40,519 bases of DNA from Actinoplanes sandaracinus (GTDB lineage Bacteria > Actinomycetota > Actinomycetes > Mycobacteriales > Micromonosporaceae). The stretch is from NCBI RefSeq assembly GCF_030009775.1, contig NZ_JASCTH010000049.1:1-40519 (forward strand), in the 5' to 3' direction. A program made the translations under genes and the position numbers. Below are positions 8,561 through 17,542 of the stretch, piece by piece. Position 1 is the first letter of the stretch. Every line of letters begins with the position of its first letter. The notes under the pieces were generated by a model that worked only from the letters and a program-made list of their open reading frames with translations, searched no databases and was not told the DNA's origin.

Positions 8561-8603
8561 CCACCCACCAGGCCGCGACCGCCGGTCGCGGCCTGGTGGG
8601 TGG
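8561..8603. terminator. Perfect 20-bp hairpin terminator after the protease gene
   Basis: Arms of 20 bp (left 8561-8580, CCACCCACCAGGCCGCGACC; right 8584-8603) pair perfectly around the three-base loop GCC, two bases after the protease stop. There is no T-run, but the stem is very strong. It probably ends transcription from the protease side and may also stop read-through from the glycoside hydrolase gene on the other strand. Confidence 0.85.
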
Positions 8604-8821
8604 TTCGCGGGCCGACGCGGCGAGTCCAACGCCACGGGTGTGCGCCCACAACTCGTCAGTCAGGGATCCGGTCCTTCGCCCGATCTGCTTGACATCAGGA
8701 CTGTCGATCGGGGACGGCATCAGCGCGCCTGGTAGAGGTTTGCTGATGCCGCCCGCGTCATCGGTCGCCGGGTACGGCGGCCCGGATCGTCGGTTGCCGA
8801 CGAGCTTCCGGAGCGCCGACC

Positions 8822-10723
8822 TTACGGACGATCGGGTTCCGGCTCCAGCCTGGTGGTGAGGACAACGACGGAGTCGGCGGCGACCGACACCGGCCGGCCC
8901 GTGTCGAAGGTGCCCCTCACCTGGCCGTCGGAGACCGGGAAACCGGTGGCCGGGTCGGTGGGTGCCTTGGACGGGCTGTAGACGTACTTGTCCATGATGA
9001 TCTCCCCGGTCGGTGCGGTGATCGGCACCGAGGCGGTCCGGTTGCCCCGGTTGACCAGGACGAAGGTCCAGCCGCCGGCCGGCTGGGGGAGTTTCGCGAC
9101 GAGGACGCGTACGTCGGCGGGGTCGTCGGGGGCATACATGGTGGAGCCGGCCGGTAGGTAACGCGACAGCAGGCTCCAGGTGTAGAACCACGGACGCAGT
9201 TGCTTGTCGTCGTCGGCCTGGAAGTGGTCCCACATGCCGCACTGCGTTTCCGGCTGATATCCGTCCAGGCACCAGGCCAGGGCGCCGTCCACGCCGGCAC
9301 GAGCCTCCTGCACGGCAAGATCGGCCATGCGCACACCGTGCGCGTACTCGCTGACGAACCGGTAGTCCTTGACGCCGCCGGGCAGTTCGGGAGCCTTCAT
9401 GCCGGTCTCACCCAGGATGATGGGGACACCGCTACGGGCGGCCCGAATCTGGCCGACCGCGTTGGCCAGGACCGCCTCGGGGTAGTCGGGGGCCGCATTC
9501 AGGTCGACCTCCCGGGTGTAGAAGTGTGTTTCCAGGCCACCCACCCGAACCCGTTCCTCCATGGCCGCTTCCAGCCACCAGTCGTTGACTGTCGGATCCT
9601 CCTTGTCGCTCGGGTGGATCCAGCCGCCGGTATGTGATTCGGTCAGGCGCAGGTTGTTCATCGGATCGGTGAAGGTGCCGGTACCGACGGTGGCGTCGAG
9701 AACGGAGATCGCCCGATCCACGCCGGGATGCGCCGGCATGACCAGCCTCAGGAACTGGGTGCCCCGAGGAATCTGCGTGCCGGACGTGTCGGTGCGATAT
9801 CGCGGGTTGTCGGCCACGGTACCGCCGTCCGGGCCGGGCGTGTGCGTCACCTCGATCTTCGTCCAGGCCCGGCGGTCCGGCGAGCCGTAGAACTCCCAGT
9901 CGTGGACGTCGGGGGTGCTGGCGTAGAAGCGGGCGGTGAAGCCGGTCAATTCGGGGGTGCTCCACGTCAGGCGCTGCTCCTGTGCCGCCCCGGCGTTGCC
10001 CGGTACCGCCTCCAGGCCGAGGTCACCGTCGTAGGCCGAGATGGGCGCCTCGCCGGTGTCGGGACCGCCGATCAGGTTGGTGGGAAGGTCGCGCTCCTCG
10101 AACGCGTTGCGCAACTTCTTGGTCGCGGTGACCCAGTCGGCGTAACGGTAGTCCTTGACGCCCGTCTGACGTACGTTCGGCTCGTTGACGCCGTTGTACC
10201 GGATCAGGTTGGTGTATCCGCGGCGCCGCAGCTCGGTGACCAGGTCGGCCTGTACGGCGGCCGTGTTCCGGTGCGTGTACGGGTCGGTGTCAGTGCTCGG
10301 CATGACGCCCCACATGCCGAGCTCGACCGGGATCTTCTCGGTGCGGTAGTGCTCGAGCACCCGGTACAGGTTCTTCATGGCGTTGCTGTCCCAGTCGTAC
10401 TCGCCGACGGTGCCGAGCGGATTGAACCACTCCCGGTTGAGCATGATCCGTACCCGGCCGGGGCGCATGTAGTTCACCCGCTCGACCATCCGGTCGAAGG
10501 CCGTTTTGGTCCAGGCCCCGCCCGCCTGCGGCCCCCGGTAGATCGGGTCCTGGTTGTACCCGAGCCCGACCCAGGAACTGCCGACGGGCCGCAGCGGCAC
10601 GGCAGCGCCTTCACTGTCCACACCGGCCCGGACCGGACCGGGCGGGACTAGTAAGGCACCGACCGCGCTGATTACAGCGGCCGAGGCAGCGAGGATCCGT
10701 CGCGAACCAGTTCTGCTGCGCAT
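8822..10723 (-). CDS. Secreted clan-A glycoside hydrolase with inserted beta-sandwich-like module
   Basis: A 633-residue secreted enzyme with a signal peptide (residues 1-33: RRILAASAAVISAVGALLVPPGPVRAG). It has a TIM-barrel hydrolase: VRIMLNREWFNP, WGVMPSTD, the acid/base site YNGVNEPN (E181), and the nucleophile candidate in IILGETGM (E439). This pattern suits clan GH-A families such as GH39 or GH5, acting on an extracellular polysaccharide; the substrate is unknown. Between the two catalytic residues lies about 150 extra residues (roughly 235-385: LTGFTARFYAS, WEFYGSPDRRAWTKIEV, FLRLVMPAHPG) that look like a discoidin/F5-8 type sandwich. A C-terminal beta domain (WTFVLVNRGNRTASVPI) closes it. 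GGAG precedes the ATG. Confidence 0.8.
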   Translation of the reverse strand: MRSRTGSRRILAASAAVISAVGALLVPPGPVRAGVDSEGAAVPLRPVGSSWVGLGYNQDPIYRGPQAGGAWTKTAFDRMVERVNYMRPGRVRIMLNREWFNPLGTVGEYDWDSNAMKNLYRVLEHYRTEKIPVELGMWGVMPSTDTDPYTHRNTAAVQADLVTELRRRGYTNLIRYNGVNEPNVRQTGVKDYRYADWVTATKKLRNAFEERDLPTNLIGGPDTGEAPISAYDGDLGLEAVPGNAGAAQEQRLTWSTPELTGFTARFYASTPDVHDWEFYGSPDRRAWTKIEVTHTPGPDGGTVADNPRYRTDTSGTQIPRGTQFLRLVMPAHPGVDRAISVLDATVGTGTFTDPMNNLRLTESHTGGWIHPSDKEDPTVNDWWLEAAMEERVRVGGLETHFYTREVDLNAAPDYPEAVLANAVGQIRAARSGVPIILGETGMKAPELPGGVKDYRFVSEYAHGVRMADLAVQEARAGVDGALAWCLDGYQPETQCGMWDHFQADDDKQLRPWFYTWSLLSRYLPAGSTMYAPDDPADVRVLVAKLPQPAGGWTFVLVNRGNRTASVPITAPTGEIIMDKYVYSPSKAPTDPATGFPVSDGQVRGTFDTGRPVSVAADSVVVLTTRLEPEPDRP

Positions 10724-10871
10724 GCAGGAGCGCTCCTGACGTGAGAGGAAATTGCGTCACACCATCATCACGTACAGTCAACAGAGCCTATGTAAGAGGG
10801 TGGTAAGCGGAACGTTCGGACCGGATCTGCTCGCGAGTGGAGAGTGCTGGCGTTGGCGTGGCCTCCACCCG

Positions 10872-12110
10872 TCAGGGCCGCTCCTCGGCGGTGACGGTGA
10901 GCGCCGACATCCCGGCGGCCGCGTTCACGTCGATGCGGTCCGTGGCTCCGGCCCAGCTCGCCGGGGTGAACAGCGAGCCGGCGGCGACCCGCGAGTGGCT
11001 GCGCCCGTTCAGCACGACCTGGTCGGCGCCGCCGCCGACGCGGACCCGCACCGGGACCCGGCCGGCCGTGCGAACGTCGAAGAGGCTGACACCGCCCGTC
11101 ATCCGCACGCTGAGTGTCCCGTCGGGGCGCGGCAGGGTCAGATTGATCCGGCTCGCGCCGCCGGTCAGGTCCACCCCGCTGACCCCGCCGCCGCTCAGGT
11201 CGATCGTGCTGAGGCTGGCGCCGCCCGCCACCCGCAGGTCCCAGCGCACCCGTGAGGTCAGCGTGATGTCGACCGTTCCCGGGCGGTGGCCGCCGGCCCG
11301 GTCGAGGAACAGCCGGACCCGGCCGTCCCGCTCGGCGACGCGCGGCACGACGGCGCTGTCCCGCGGCGTGCTTACCGCGTAGAGACGGTCGCCGAGGTCG
11401 GCGGTGCGCAGCGTGACGGCCGTTGCGCTGTCGGCCACGTCGAAGCCCGCCGTCGTGCGGCCGTCCAGCGGCGCCGTCGCGGTATGGCCCGGCGCAGGGA
11501 GGTCCGCGACGGGAGGTGCCGAGGGTTCGGCGGAGGGTGCGGCGGGTTCGACGGAGGCCGGGACGCCGGAGTCGGCCGCGCCCGGGTCAGCCGGGGCGGC
11601 GGCCGAGGCGCGGCGGTCGGTGTCGCCGCCGGAGGCGTCGGTGCCGCGGCCGACCAGAGTGATGACGCTCGCGCCGGTGAGCAGCAGGGCGGCGCTGGCG
11701 AGGCCGACCCCCACCATCCAGCGCCGCCCTGGCGCCCGGCCGCGCGGAGGGTTGGCCGGTGCCGTCCCCGCGTCATCCGGACCGGTCACGGGCGCGGCCT
11801 TGTAAGACGAGACATCCGCGAGCTCAGCGGCGCCGAGCGCGGCATCCTCGGGAACGGAGTCCATGATGACGGGCCACTCGACCGTGGGATCGTCACCCGG
11901 CTGCGGCGCGTCGGGACGGCCCGCGGGTGGGTCGGCGGGGACGTTGCCGAGGATACGCGGGCTGGCCTGCTCGCCGGTCACCATCCAGGAGGCAAGCCGC
12001 CCGCCGGCCTCCTGCGAGGGTGCGCCGGCGGGCGGTGGTGGTGCTGCGGCCGGCCCCGGCTCGCCGGGGGACTCGGCGGCGTGGTCTGCGGTCCGTGGAC
12101 TCTCCTGCAT
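10872..12110 (-). CDS. Membrane-anchored protein with adhesin-like beta-repeat domain (DUF4097-like)
   Basis: A 412-residue protein. Residues 1-125 are Pro/Ala-rich, disordered and probably cytoplasmic. One membrane span lies near 132-155 (WMVGVGLASAALLLTGASVITLVG). A long Ala/Pro/Ser linker of about 70 residues follows. The outer domain has regular beta repeats: AVTLRTADLGDRLYAVS, VDITLTSRVRWDLRVAGGAS, STIDLSGGGVSGVDLTGGAS, INLTLP and VSLFDV. These repeats resemble the beta-solenoid of DUF4097-type proteins. The start at 12110 is preferred over the GTG at 12137 because GGGAGG lies six bases upstream of it. Its function is unknown; envelope sensing or adhesion is possible. It lies 137 bp downstream of the CPBP protease gene on the same strand. 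Confidence 0.65.
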   Translation of the reverse strand: MQESPRTADHAAESPGEPGPAAAPPPPAGAPSQEAGGRLASWMVTGEQASPRILGNVPADPPAGRPDAPQPGDDPTVEWPVIMDSVPEDAALGAAELADVSSYKAAPVTGPDDAGTAPANPPRGRAPGRRWMVGVGLASAALLLTGASVITLVGRGTDASGGDTDRRASAAAPADPGAADSGVPASVEPAAPSAEPSAPPVADLPAPGHTATAPLDGRTTAGFDVADSATAVTLRTADLGDRLYAVSTPRDSAVVPRVAERDGRVRLFLDRAGGHRPGTVDITLTSRVRWDLRVAGGASLSTIDLSGGGVSGVDLTGGASRINLTLPRPDGTLSVRMTGGVSLFDVRTAGRVPVRVRVGGGADQVVLNGRSHSRVAAGSLFTPASWAGATDRIDVNAAAGMSALTVTAEERP

Positions 12111-12247
12111 GGGGGGCCTCCCTGCTGTCGGTTCCACCTACAGGTACGCACGGGAGCCACCCGGTGGCCGAGTCGGTGCCGAAGTTTCCCGGCACGCGTC
12201 TTTGCCTGGCGGGCATCCCGGCCGCCGGGGGCGTCTGTGGCCGCGTG

Positions 12248-13192
12248 TCAGGTGGTCGGCGACGCCGGTTTCGGCTCGGCCCGAAAACGGCCCCGCTTCC
12301 ACGCCATGACGAGGGCCGCCACGCCGACGACCATGCAGACGAGCAGGGCCGGCAGCGACGCCTCGGGCCCGAAGGCGCCGCCGGTGAGCCACTCGGGTGC
12401 GTCCGGCCGGGCCACGCTGCGCGCGATCGGGTCGTCGAAGGTGCTGCCGGAGACGGCGGCGCCGAACAGGTAGCCCTGGGTGAAGTTCCAGGCGATGTGT
12501 ACACCGATGGAGACCCAGATGCGGCCGGTGAGCGCGTAGAACGCGGCGAGCATGATGCCGGCTTCCACGGCGATGCAAAGGGTGGCGACCACGGAGGCTT
12601 CCGGGTTGGCCAGGTGGCCGGCGCCGAACGCCACGGCGGAGACAGCGAGGGCGACCCATGGCCCGAACGCCCGCCAGACCAACCGGAACAGCACCGCCCG
12701 GACGAGCAGTTCTTCAAAGACACCGGCCTGGATCGCGAGCCCGGCCGCATGCCAGGCCGGCGCGGCGCCCAGAAACGTGACGTCGTACAGGCCGGTACCC
12801 GCCAGGATCGCCATGACGACCACCATCAGCAGCACCCCGATCGCCAGACCGATCGCCACACCCGTGAGCGCGGGGCGGGGCGCGATCTCACTGGCCGCAC
12901 GATTCTCGCCGAGGCGAACCGCCACCGCATACACGGCCAGCACCAGCAGCGCGCCGGCCGCCCGCACCGCAAACTGGCCGGCGTCGCTGGAGGCAAACAG
13001 CGACCCGACGGCATCCGACCACACGCCGAACGCCATGGCGACGACGAAGATCAACCCGACCATCCAGCCCAGCGCGCGCAGGGGGCGCCAGCGACCGGAG
13101 TGCAGTACGCGGTGGTCGCCCAGGACCGGAGGAAAACCAGCGCGGTCGCTCGGGCGCGGCACCGGCCCGCCGATGTTGATCTCGTTCGTCAC
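12248..13192 (-). CDS. CPBP-family intramembrane glutamic protease
   Basis: A 314-residue multi-pass membrane protein with about eight hydrophobic segments. The CPBP/Abi signature is present: EELLVR (EExxxR) in GVFEELLVRAVLF, the second histidine motif in AFGAGHLANPE, and the third in VGVHIAWNF-like SIGVHIAWNFTQG. These form the active site of Rce1-like proteases, which in bacteria often act in bacteriocin immunity or protein processing. The GTG at 13192 (VTNEINIGG) is the likely start: upstream of it the frame loses membrane-protein character, although the ribosome site is weak. It is followed on the same strand by the DUF4097-like gene; a shared transcript is possible, with no sequence proof. 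Confidence 0.85.
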   Translation of the reverse strand: MTNEINIGGPVPRPSDRAGFPPVLGDHRVLHSGRWRPLRALGWMVGLIFVVAMAFGVWSDAVGSLFASSDAGQFAVRAAGALLVLAVYAVAVRLGENRAASEIAPRPALTGVAIGLAIGVLLMVVVMAILAGTGLYDVTFLGAAPAWHAAGLAIQAGVFEELLVRAVLFRLVWRAFGPWVALAVSAVAFGAGHLANPEASVVATLCIAVEAGIMLAAFYALTGRIWVSIGVHIAWNFTQGYLFGAAVSGSTFDDPIARSVARPDAPEWLTGGAFGPEASLPALLVCMVVGVAALVMAWKRGRFRAEPKPASPTT

Positions 13193-13477
13193 GGGGCGCA
13201 GCGTACGGTCTCTCCCGTCCCGCGGCACCGGCGGACGCAGAGGCGTGCCCCCACATCGTCGTTGCCTCGGGTGGAGCCCGGCACCGACGGTTCGCCGCCA
13301 GGGCAGGGTTTGGGCCGTCACGGGACACGTAGCGCGGAGATGATCGCCCACAGGCGGCTCTGCACGCCACCAGTCGAACGGCGATCAATGACACTCGGTG
13401 GCTTGCCATGTGGAGCTTCGTGACGGCAGGATCTCTCCCATGATCAATAGAATTGAGCTTGCCGGTATTCGGTGAGC

Positions 13478-15106
13478 ATGTTCGAGGCCCGGGTGGACCG
13501 GGTGCTGGGTGCTGGCCCGTTCTGCGAGATCGGCCGGCCGCGCGTGACCACAACCTCGCCCAACACGGCTCTCATCGCGATCGGCGGGGCGCATGTCTGG
13601 CGGCAATGGCATGGTCGGGACGTTTCTCCCCGATCCCGGCCGGATCCTGGTTGGCATCCCACGGCGGTCTACCGCTCCGACGATTTCACCTGCCTTTTCC
13701 AGGTGACTACGCGATGGCCGGTCAACGCGCTCGCCTTCCATCCCACTCTGCCGCTATTGACGATCGGCACCGGCGCGTACGACGGCGGATGGGCCTACGA
13801 AGGCGAACTGCTCCTGTTGAACCTCTCCACCGGCGCTACCGTGTCGCTGCTGGAATATCCCCGGGAGGTCCGTCAACTGACGTGGCAGGATCCGGAGACT
13901 CTCGCGCTGGTGCTGGCGATTCCCTGCGACGAGGACAAGGAGACGTTCGGCACCACGGCTCTGGCCTGCACCATCCGGCGCGACGACTGGGACCGGGCCA
14001 CCGACGGCATGCTGCGAATGCCGTACGGCGAAGAGCCTTACATCGACGAATCCCGTACGGATCCCGCTGCCGCTACCGCTGTCATTGAACAGCTGTGCAC
14101 GGAACGAGGATTCGCGTGGACGCCCCGCCTCGCGGTCTGGGCGATACAGGCTCTCACCGATGGTCATGTCCTCGCCGCACTCGAAGGCATTGCTCTGGAG
14201 TGTTGGACACCGACGTCTGAAGACTGTGCCTGGCGGTTGCCCGCCGGCGGCACCGGCTACCAGGTGACCACGCTGCCGGACGAACGAACAGGACTGGTTC
14301 TGACACAGGCCCTGGGCAGTTCCCACGGCGGCCGGTGGAGGAACGAGCCGAGTGTCGTGGTGGAGGTCGACTTAGGTAACGGTGCTGTCCAGGCGACACA
14401 TCAGGCCGCCTCCCGCGCGATCCTGGTGTCCCGGGCGGACGGCTGGTGGGCGTTGCGCTGCACTGCCGCGAAGGCTGGCGCGGTCATGCTGGTCGACCCG
14501 AACAGTGCGCGCCGGCGCAGGGTCCAGATGGGACGCTACGACGTCTTCAATCACTACTTCGACATCCGGTACGCCCCGGACCTGCTATTTCTTCAGGGTC
14601 TGGGCGATGAACCCCACCAGGACAAACGGGTGGTCGCCGTTGACACACCGCACGGGCGGGTGCGGCAGCTATTTCCGCTTGAATGGGATACGGCGCGCGG
14701 TGGGCACCTGTTCGGTGGTTGTGGCGCCTACCTCGAAGATCGTGCCGGGCCGGCGCTCGTCCATGCCGGCACCGTTCACGACGGCGCCGGGATGTTGCCC
14801 GGGAACGCTTTCGTGGCACGCCGCACGTATCCGACGGGCGAGCCGCAGTGGGTCTTCACGACCGACGACCAGGCCACCGCACTCGACGTGGACGACGACT
14901 TCGTCTACGTCGCGTTCAACTCGGGCGAACTGGTCATCCTGCGCGCCGAGGACGGCGCGGTTCAGGTACGGCAGCAGCTACTGGTGAACGGCCACCGCGT
15001 TGTCCCGCTCTCACTTGCATGCGCGGGAGAGAACCGGGTTGTGATCGGCACCCTGGACGGCCGGGTGCTCGACTGTTCGATCACAGCCTTGCCACGGTCG
15101 GAGTAG
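13478..15106 (+). CDS. Beta-propeller-like protein of unknown function
   Basis: A protein of about 542 residues with no signal peptide. It has repeated short beta motifs of the WD40/PQQ kind: NTALIAIGGAHVWRQW, PVNALAFHPTLPLLTIGTG, GELLLLNLSTGATVSLLEY, REVRQLTWQDPETLALVL, then HVLAALEGIALECW and, at the end, QATALDVDDDFVYVAFNSGELVILRAEDGAV and RVVIGTLDGRVLDC. The number of blades cannot be counted reliably by eye. It is probably a cytoplasmic scaffold or monitoring protein. The GTG at 13472 and the ATG at 13478 are both possible starts, with no clear ribosome site. It stands alone, convergent with nothing intact. Confidence 0.7.
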   Translation: MFEARVDRVLGAGPFCEIGRPRVTTTSPNTALIAIGGAHVWRQWHGRDVSPRSRPDPGWHPTAVYRSDDFTCLFQVTTRWPVNALAFHPTLPLLTIGTGAYDGGWAYEGELLLLNLSTGATVSLLEYPREVRQLTWQDPETLALVLAIPCDEDKETFGTTALACTIRRDDWDRATDGMLRMPYGEEPYIDESRTDPAAATAVIEQLCTERGFAWTPRLAVWAIQALTDGHVLAALEGIALECWTPTSEDCAWRLPAGGTGYQVTTLPDERTGLVLTQALGSSHGGRWRNEPSVVVEVDLGNGAVQATHQAASRAILVSRADGWWALRCTAAKAGAVMLVDPNSARRRRVQMGRYDVFNHYFDIRYAPDLLFLQGLGDEPHQDKRVVAVDTPHGRVRQLFPLEWDTARGGHLFGGCGAYLEDRAGPALVHAGTVHDGAGMLPGNAFVARRTYPTGEPQWVFTTDDQATALDVDDDFVYVAFNSGELVILRAEDGAVQVRQQLLVNGHRVVPLSLACAGENRVVIGTLDGRVLDCSITALPRSE

Positions 15107-15610
15107 CCCTGCTCGGTTCGGCCCCCCAGCCGGATCTACATCGACCGCGGATTCTCCGGCACCAGCCGCAGGAACCGCGCTGGCTTGCAGCCTGTGCGTA
15201 GCGCCGCACCGTCCGGAAGCACAGACCCGTCTGCCTGCTGACGGTATTGAGTGGTTCCCTGCGATCATCAGAGCCTGAATAGCGGTGTGACGCTCGCGTT
15301 CGCCCACGTTAATCCGCCGCTGCTCACCGACGGCATCTCGGATCTGATCCCGCAGCACTGGCGTGACGATGCCGGCCATCGCATCCGCGGGCCGGCGACG
15401 CAATTCGTCGGGCAGGGGTGCTGCGGTGTCCTCCTCGTCAAACGGGTGCCACTGAGAGACCCGGAACGGCGTACGGAGAATGTCGGCCCGGCCGAGGTGC
15501 CGCCTGGTTCACCCGGGCGAGTGCGTTGCCGACGTAACGGCCCGGATCCGGGTCGGCCGAACGAGAATCGGTGGGTGTTCGGGTGCCTTCCGACCAGTAA
15601 GGCGGACGCC
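15107..15610. other. 504-bp region with no intact gene
   Basis: It contains the minus-strand relic described separately and the leader of the lipoprotein gene. No tRNA or clear terminator was seen. Confidence 0.4.
15200..15545 (-). pseudogene. Relic of an unknown gene, frameshifted
   Basis: On the minus strand a protein-like reading runs ARHLGRADILRTPF-type (RRHLGRADILRTPFRVSQ) and continues WHPFDEEDTAAPLPDEL, PADAMAGIVTPVLRDQIR and DAVGEQRRINVGERERHT. Its amino-acid make-up and codon use look coding. Upstream it hits a stop (TGA) at about 15510, while a neighbouring frame carries RYVGNALARVNQAA, which looks like the continuation. A frameshift is therefore likely. The end of the reading is undefined. 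I do not recognise the family. Confidence 0.3.
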
Positions 15611-16771
15611 ATGCCTGTTGATCGGATGGCATGGTCCCGTGGTCTCGCGTTTGTCCTGGTCGCCGCGTCGTGTCTGGCGGCCGGGGGATGCACCGGCTCC
15701 GACGAGTTGGAGTCGGCAGGACCGATGAACGCGAGCCGGCATCCGTTGGCGGCGTCGGGTTCGCCGTCGGTGGACCCGATCCGAAGCGAGCCGACGCCGG
15801 GCGATCCGGTGCCGGAGACCGTCGCGACGTGGTCGTCTGCGGCTCAACCAGTGAGAACCAGCGGTACACGCCTTCCGGTTGCGGCCGCCCGGAGCCGGCT
15901 GGCCTCGCCGAGCCCGAGCGGCCTCAGCACGCCGGTCGCCTCCACCTCGCCCGTCGCCCTCCCTGCAGTACTGCCGCCCGGTGGCCAGCCCACGGCCACA
16001 TTGGCGCCGAGCGGATCAGCCACACCGCATCGCCGCTTTCCCCGAGGCTGGATTCAGTACGTAGGCGACGGCGTCGACTGGGGAGGCACCGAACCCGATT
16101 GCCGCGACACGCACGTCGCCGGCGCGAACGGCCTGACCGTCACCGTGGAGCGGCTTCAGTTGGCGGACCTGTGTTTCACAGGGTTCGCCCGAAGCCCGGT
16201 TCCCGTCATGACGTTGATCTCGCCGACCGGAGCGCGGGAGGTCTTCACCGGAGAGTGGCAGTCGCCCGGCGACTGGGTCTGGCGGCTGCAACCGGGGCTG
16301 GCTGGTGGTCCCCTCCCGGGAATCGGGACCTACACCATCGAAGTCGCCGGCCACCTGCAGGAGTCTGGTGGCGTCAAGAAGGCCGTCGTCTCGTCAGGTC
16401 GCGTCATAGTGGTGCCTGCCCGGCTGCCACGCGTCGCCTTCTCCGGTGGCCGAGGGCAGTGGACGACGTCGCTGTACAGGGGAGAGGCGATCCTCGTACA
16501 AGTGGCCGGCTATCCGCCGGACAGCGAGGTCCATATCGCTGTCGACGACGACAACCACCGCCCGGCTGCACGCCTGCCGAGTGTCCGGGTCGGCCGTAAC
16601 GGCGAGGGCGCGGTGCGGTGGTCGGTACCGACGACGGCCGCCAGCGGATGGCACGTGATGCGGCTGAGGCCAAGCCCGGAGGAGCCGTATTGGTGTTGGG
16701 TCGAGACATGCGCGGCGTTCGCGGTCACCGAAGAGGTGGGCAGACAACCTTCCGGAGGCGCCAGCCCGTGA
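15611..16771 (+). CDS. Secreted lipoprotein of unknown function
   Basis: A 386-residue protein. The N-terminus is a lipoprotein signal (RGLAFVLVAASCLAAGGC, lipobox LAAGGC), so it is probably attached to the outer face of the membrane. Next is a disordered Ser/Pro/Thr/Ala linker of about 120 residues. A globular part follows, RGWIQYVGDGVDWGGTEPDC, then an Ig-like stretch (LTLISPTGAREVFTGEWQSPGDWVWRL, GIGTYTIEVAG) and a second beta domain near the end (AILVQVAGYPPDSEVHIAVDDD). Cysteine pairs (EPDC with ADLCF; YWCW with ETCA) may form disulfides. ATG 15611 or ATG 15626 could be the start. Its stop overlaps the start of the next gene, so the two are co-translated. Confidence 0.75.
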   Translation: MPVDRMAWSRGLAFVLVAASCLAAGGCTGSDELESAGPMNASRHPLAASGSPSVDPIRSEPTPGDPVPETVATWSSAAQPVRTSGTRLPVAAARSRLASPSPSGLSTPVASTSPVALPAVLPPGGQPTATLAPSGSATPHRRFPRGWIQYVGDGVDWGGTEPDCRDTHVAGANGLTVTVERLQLADLCFTGFARSPVPVMTLISPTGAREVFTGEWQSPGDWVWRLQPGLAGGPLPGIGTYTIEVAGHLQESGGVKKAVVSSGRVIVVPARLPRVAFSGGRGQWTTSLYRGEAILVQVAGYPPDSEVHIAVDDDNHRPAARLPSVRVGRNGEGAVRWSVPTTAASGWHVMRLRPSPEEPYWCWVETCAAFAVTEEVGRQPSGGASP

Positions 16772-17499
16772 TCCGGCTCGCGGGCCCGGCGGATCCATCC
16801 CCGACGCCGATGAGCCAACCGGAGCAGCCTGCCGCCGGTTCGGCTCTCGACTGGGCTGTGCGGTACGCGGTCCCGCTGATGGCCGGCGTCGGCGTGCTGC
16901 TCTACGGAATGCTGCGCCTCGCCTACGTCTTCTTCTATCTGCAGCTGCGAGCCACTCCCCAGGATCTCGGGTATGGCTACGTGGAAATCCTTTCCAGCCA
17001 GCTCGTCGGCACGATCGAGCTGGTCCTCGTGCTGACCGCCGTACTGGTGGCCGTCGCTCTCACCGGGCGCGGCTTGCGCCGTACGGCGATGATCCTGACC
17101 GGGCGTGCCCGGCCGGCGCCGGCCCACCGGCCGTGGACACGCTTGGTACTCCAGGCCGGCGGGGCGGCGGTGGTGATCGTTCTGACCTTCCTTCCCGCGG
17201 CGGCATGGCTGTGGGGCACCGAGGCGCGGCACGGCTACACCGTCCGCAGCGTCTACCTCGCCCGGACGGTGCGAGTCCCGGTGCTGGCAGTACAGGCCCT
17301 GCCGGCCGTGGTCGCCTGGAGCACCGACACCCCCTCCACGTTGCAGGATCTGATGACTCGGCGATGCCTGCTCTATCTCGGGCAGGCGGCCGGGACGACC
17401 GTGTTCTACGACGTGAAGAGCAGGGAGAGCCTCCGGGTCCCCTCGGCGCAGATCATCGTCGCCATCCAGAACACGGACGGGGTCCCGTTGGACTGCTGA
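16768..17499 (+). CDS. Membrane protein coupled to the lipoprotein
   Basis: A 243-residue protein with about three membrane segments: VPLMAGVGVLLYGMLRLAYVFFYL near 32-55, TIELVLVLTAVLVAVALTG near 78-98, and LQAGGAAVVIVLTFLPAAAWLW near 130-150. The outer C-terminal part contains RRCLLYLGQAAGTTVFYDV and SLRVPSAQIIVAI. I do not recognise the family. The GTG start at 16768 overlaps the lipoprotein stop by four bases (GTGA) and has GGAGG nine bases upstream, which points to translational coupling. The pair may form a membrane complex. An ATG at 16810 is a weaker alternative. Confidence 0.75.
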   Translation: MIRLAGPADPSPTPMSQPEQPAAGSALDWAVRYAVPLMAGVGVLLYGMLRLAYVFFYLQLRATPQDLGYGYVEILSSQLVGTIELVLVLTAVLVAVALTGRGLRRTAMILTGRARPAPAHRPWTRLVLQAGGAAVVIVLTFLPAAAWLWGTEARHGYTVRSVYLARTVRVPVLAVQALPAVVAWSTDTPSTLQDLMTRRCLLYLGQAAGTTVFYDVKSRESLRVPSAQIIVAIQNTDGVPLDC

Positions 17500-17513
17500 C
17501 AGGTCGATCGGCG

Positions 17514-17541
17514 CACCGCCGGGGCCGATGCGCCGGCGGTG
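17514..17541. terminator. Hairpin between convergent genes
   Basis: Nine-base arms CACCGCCGG and CCGGCGGTG flank a ten-base loop between the stop of the membrane-protein gene and the stop of glpD. Position and symmetry suit a bidirectional terminator. Confidence 0.6.
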
Positions 17542-17542
17542 G

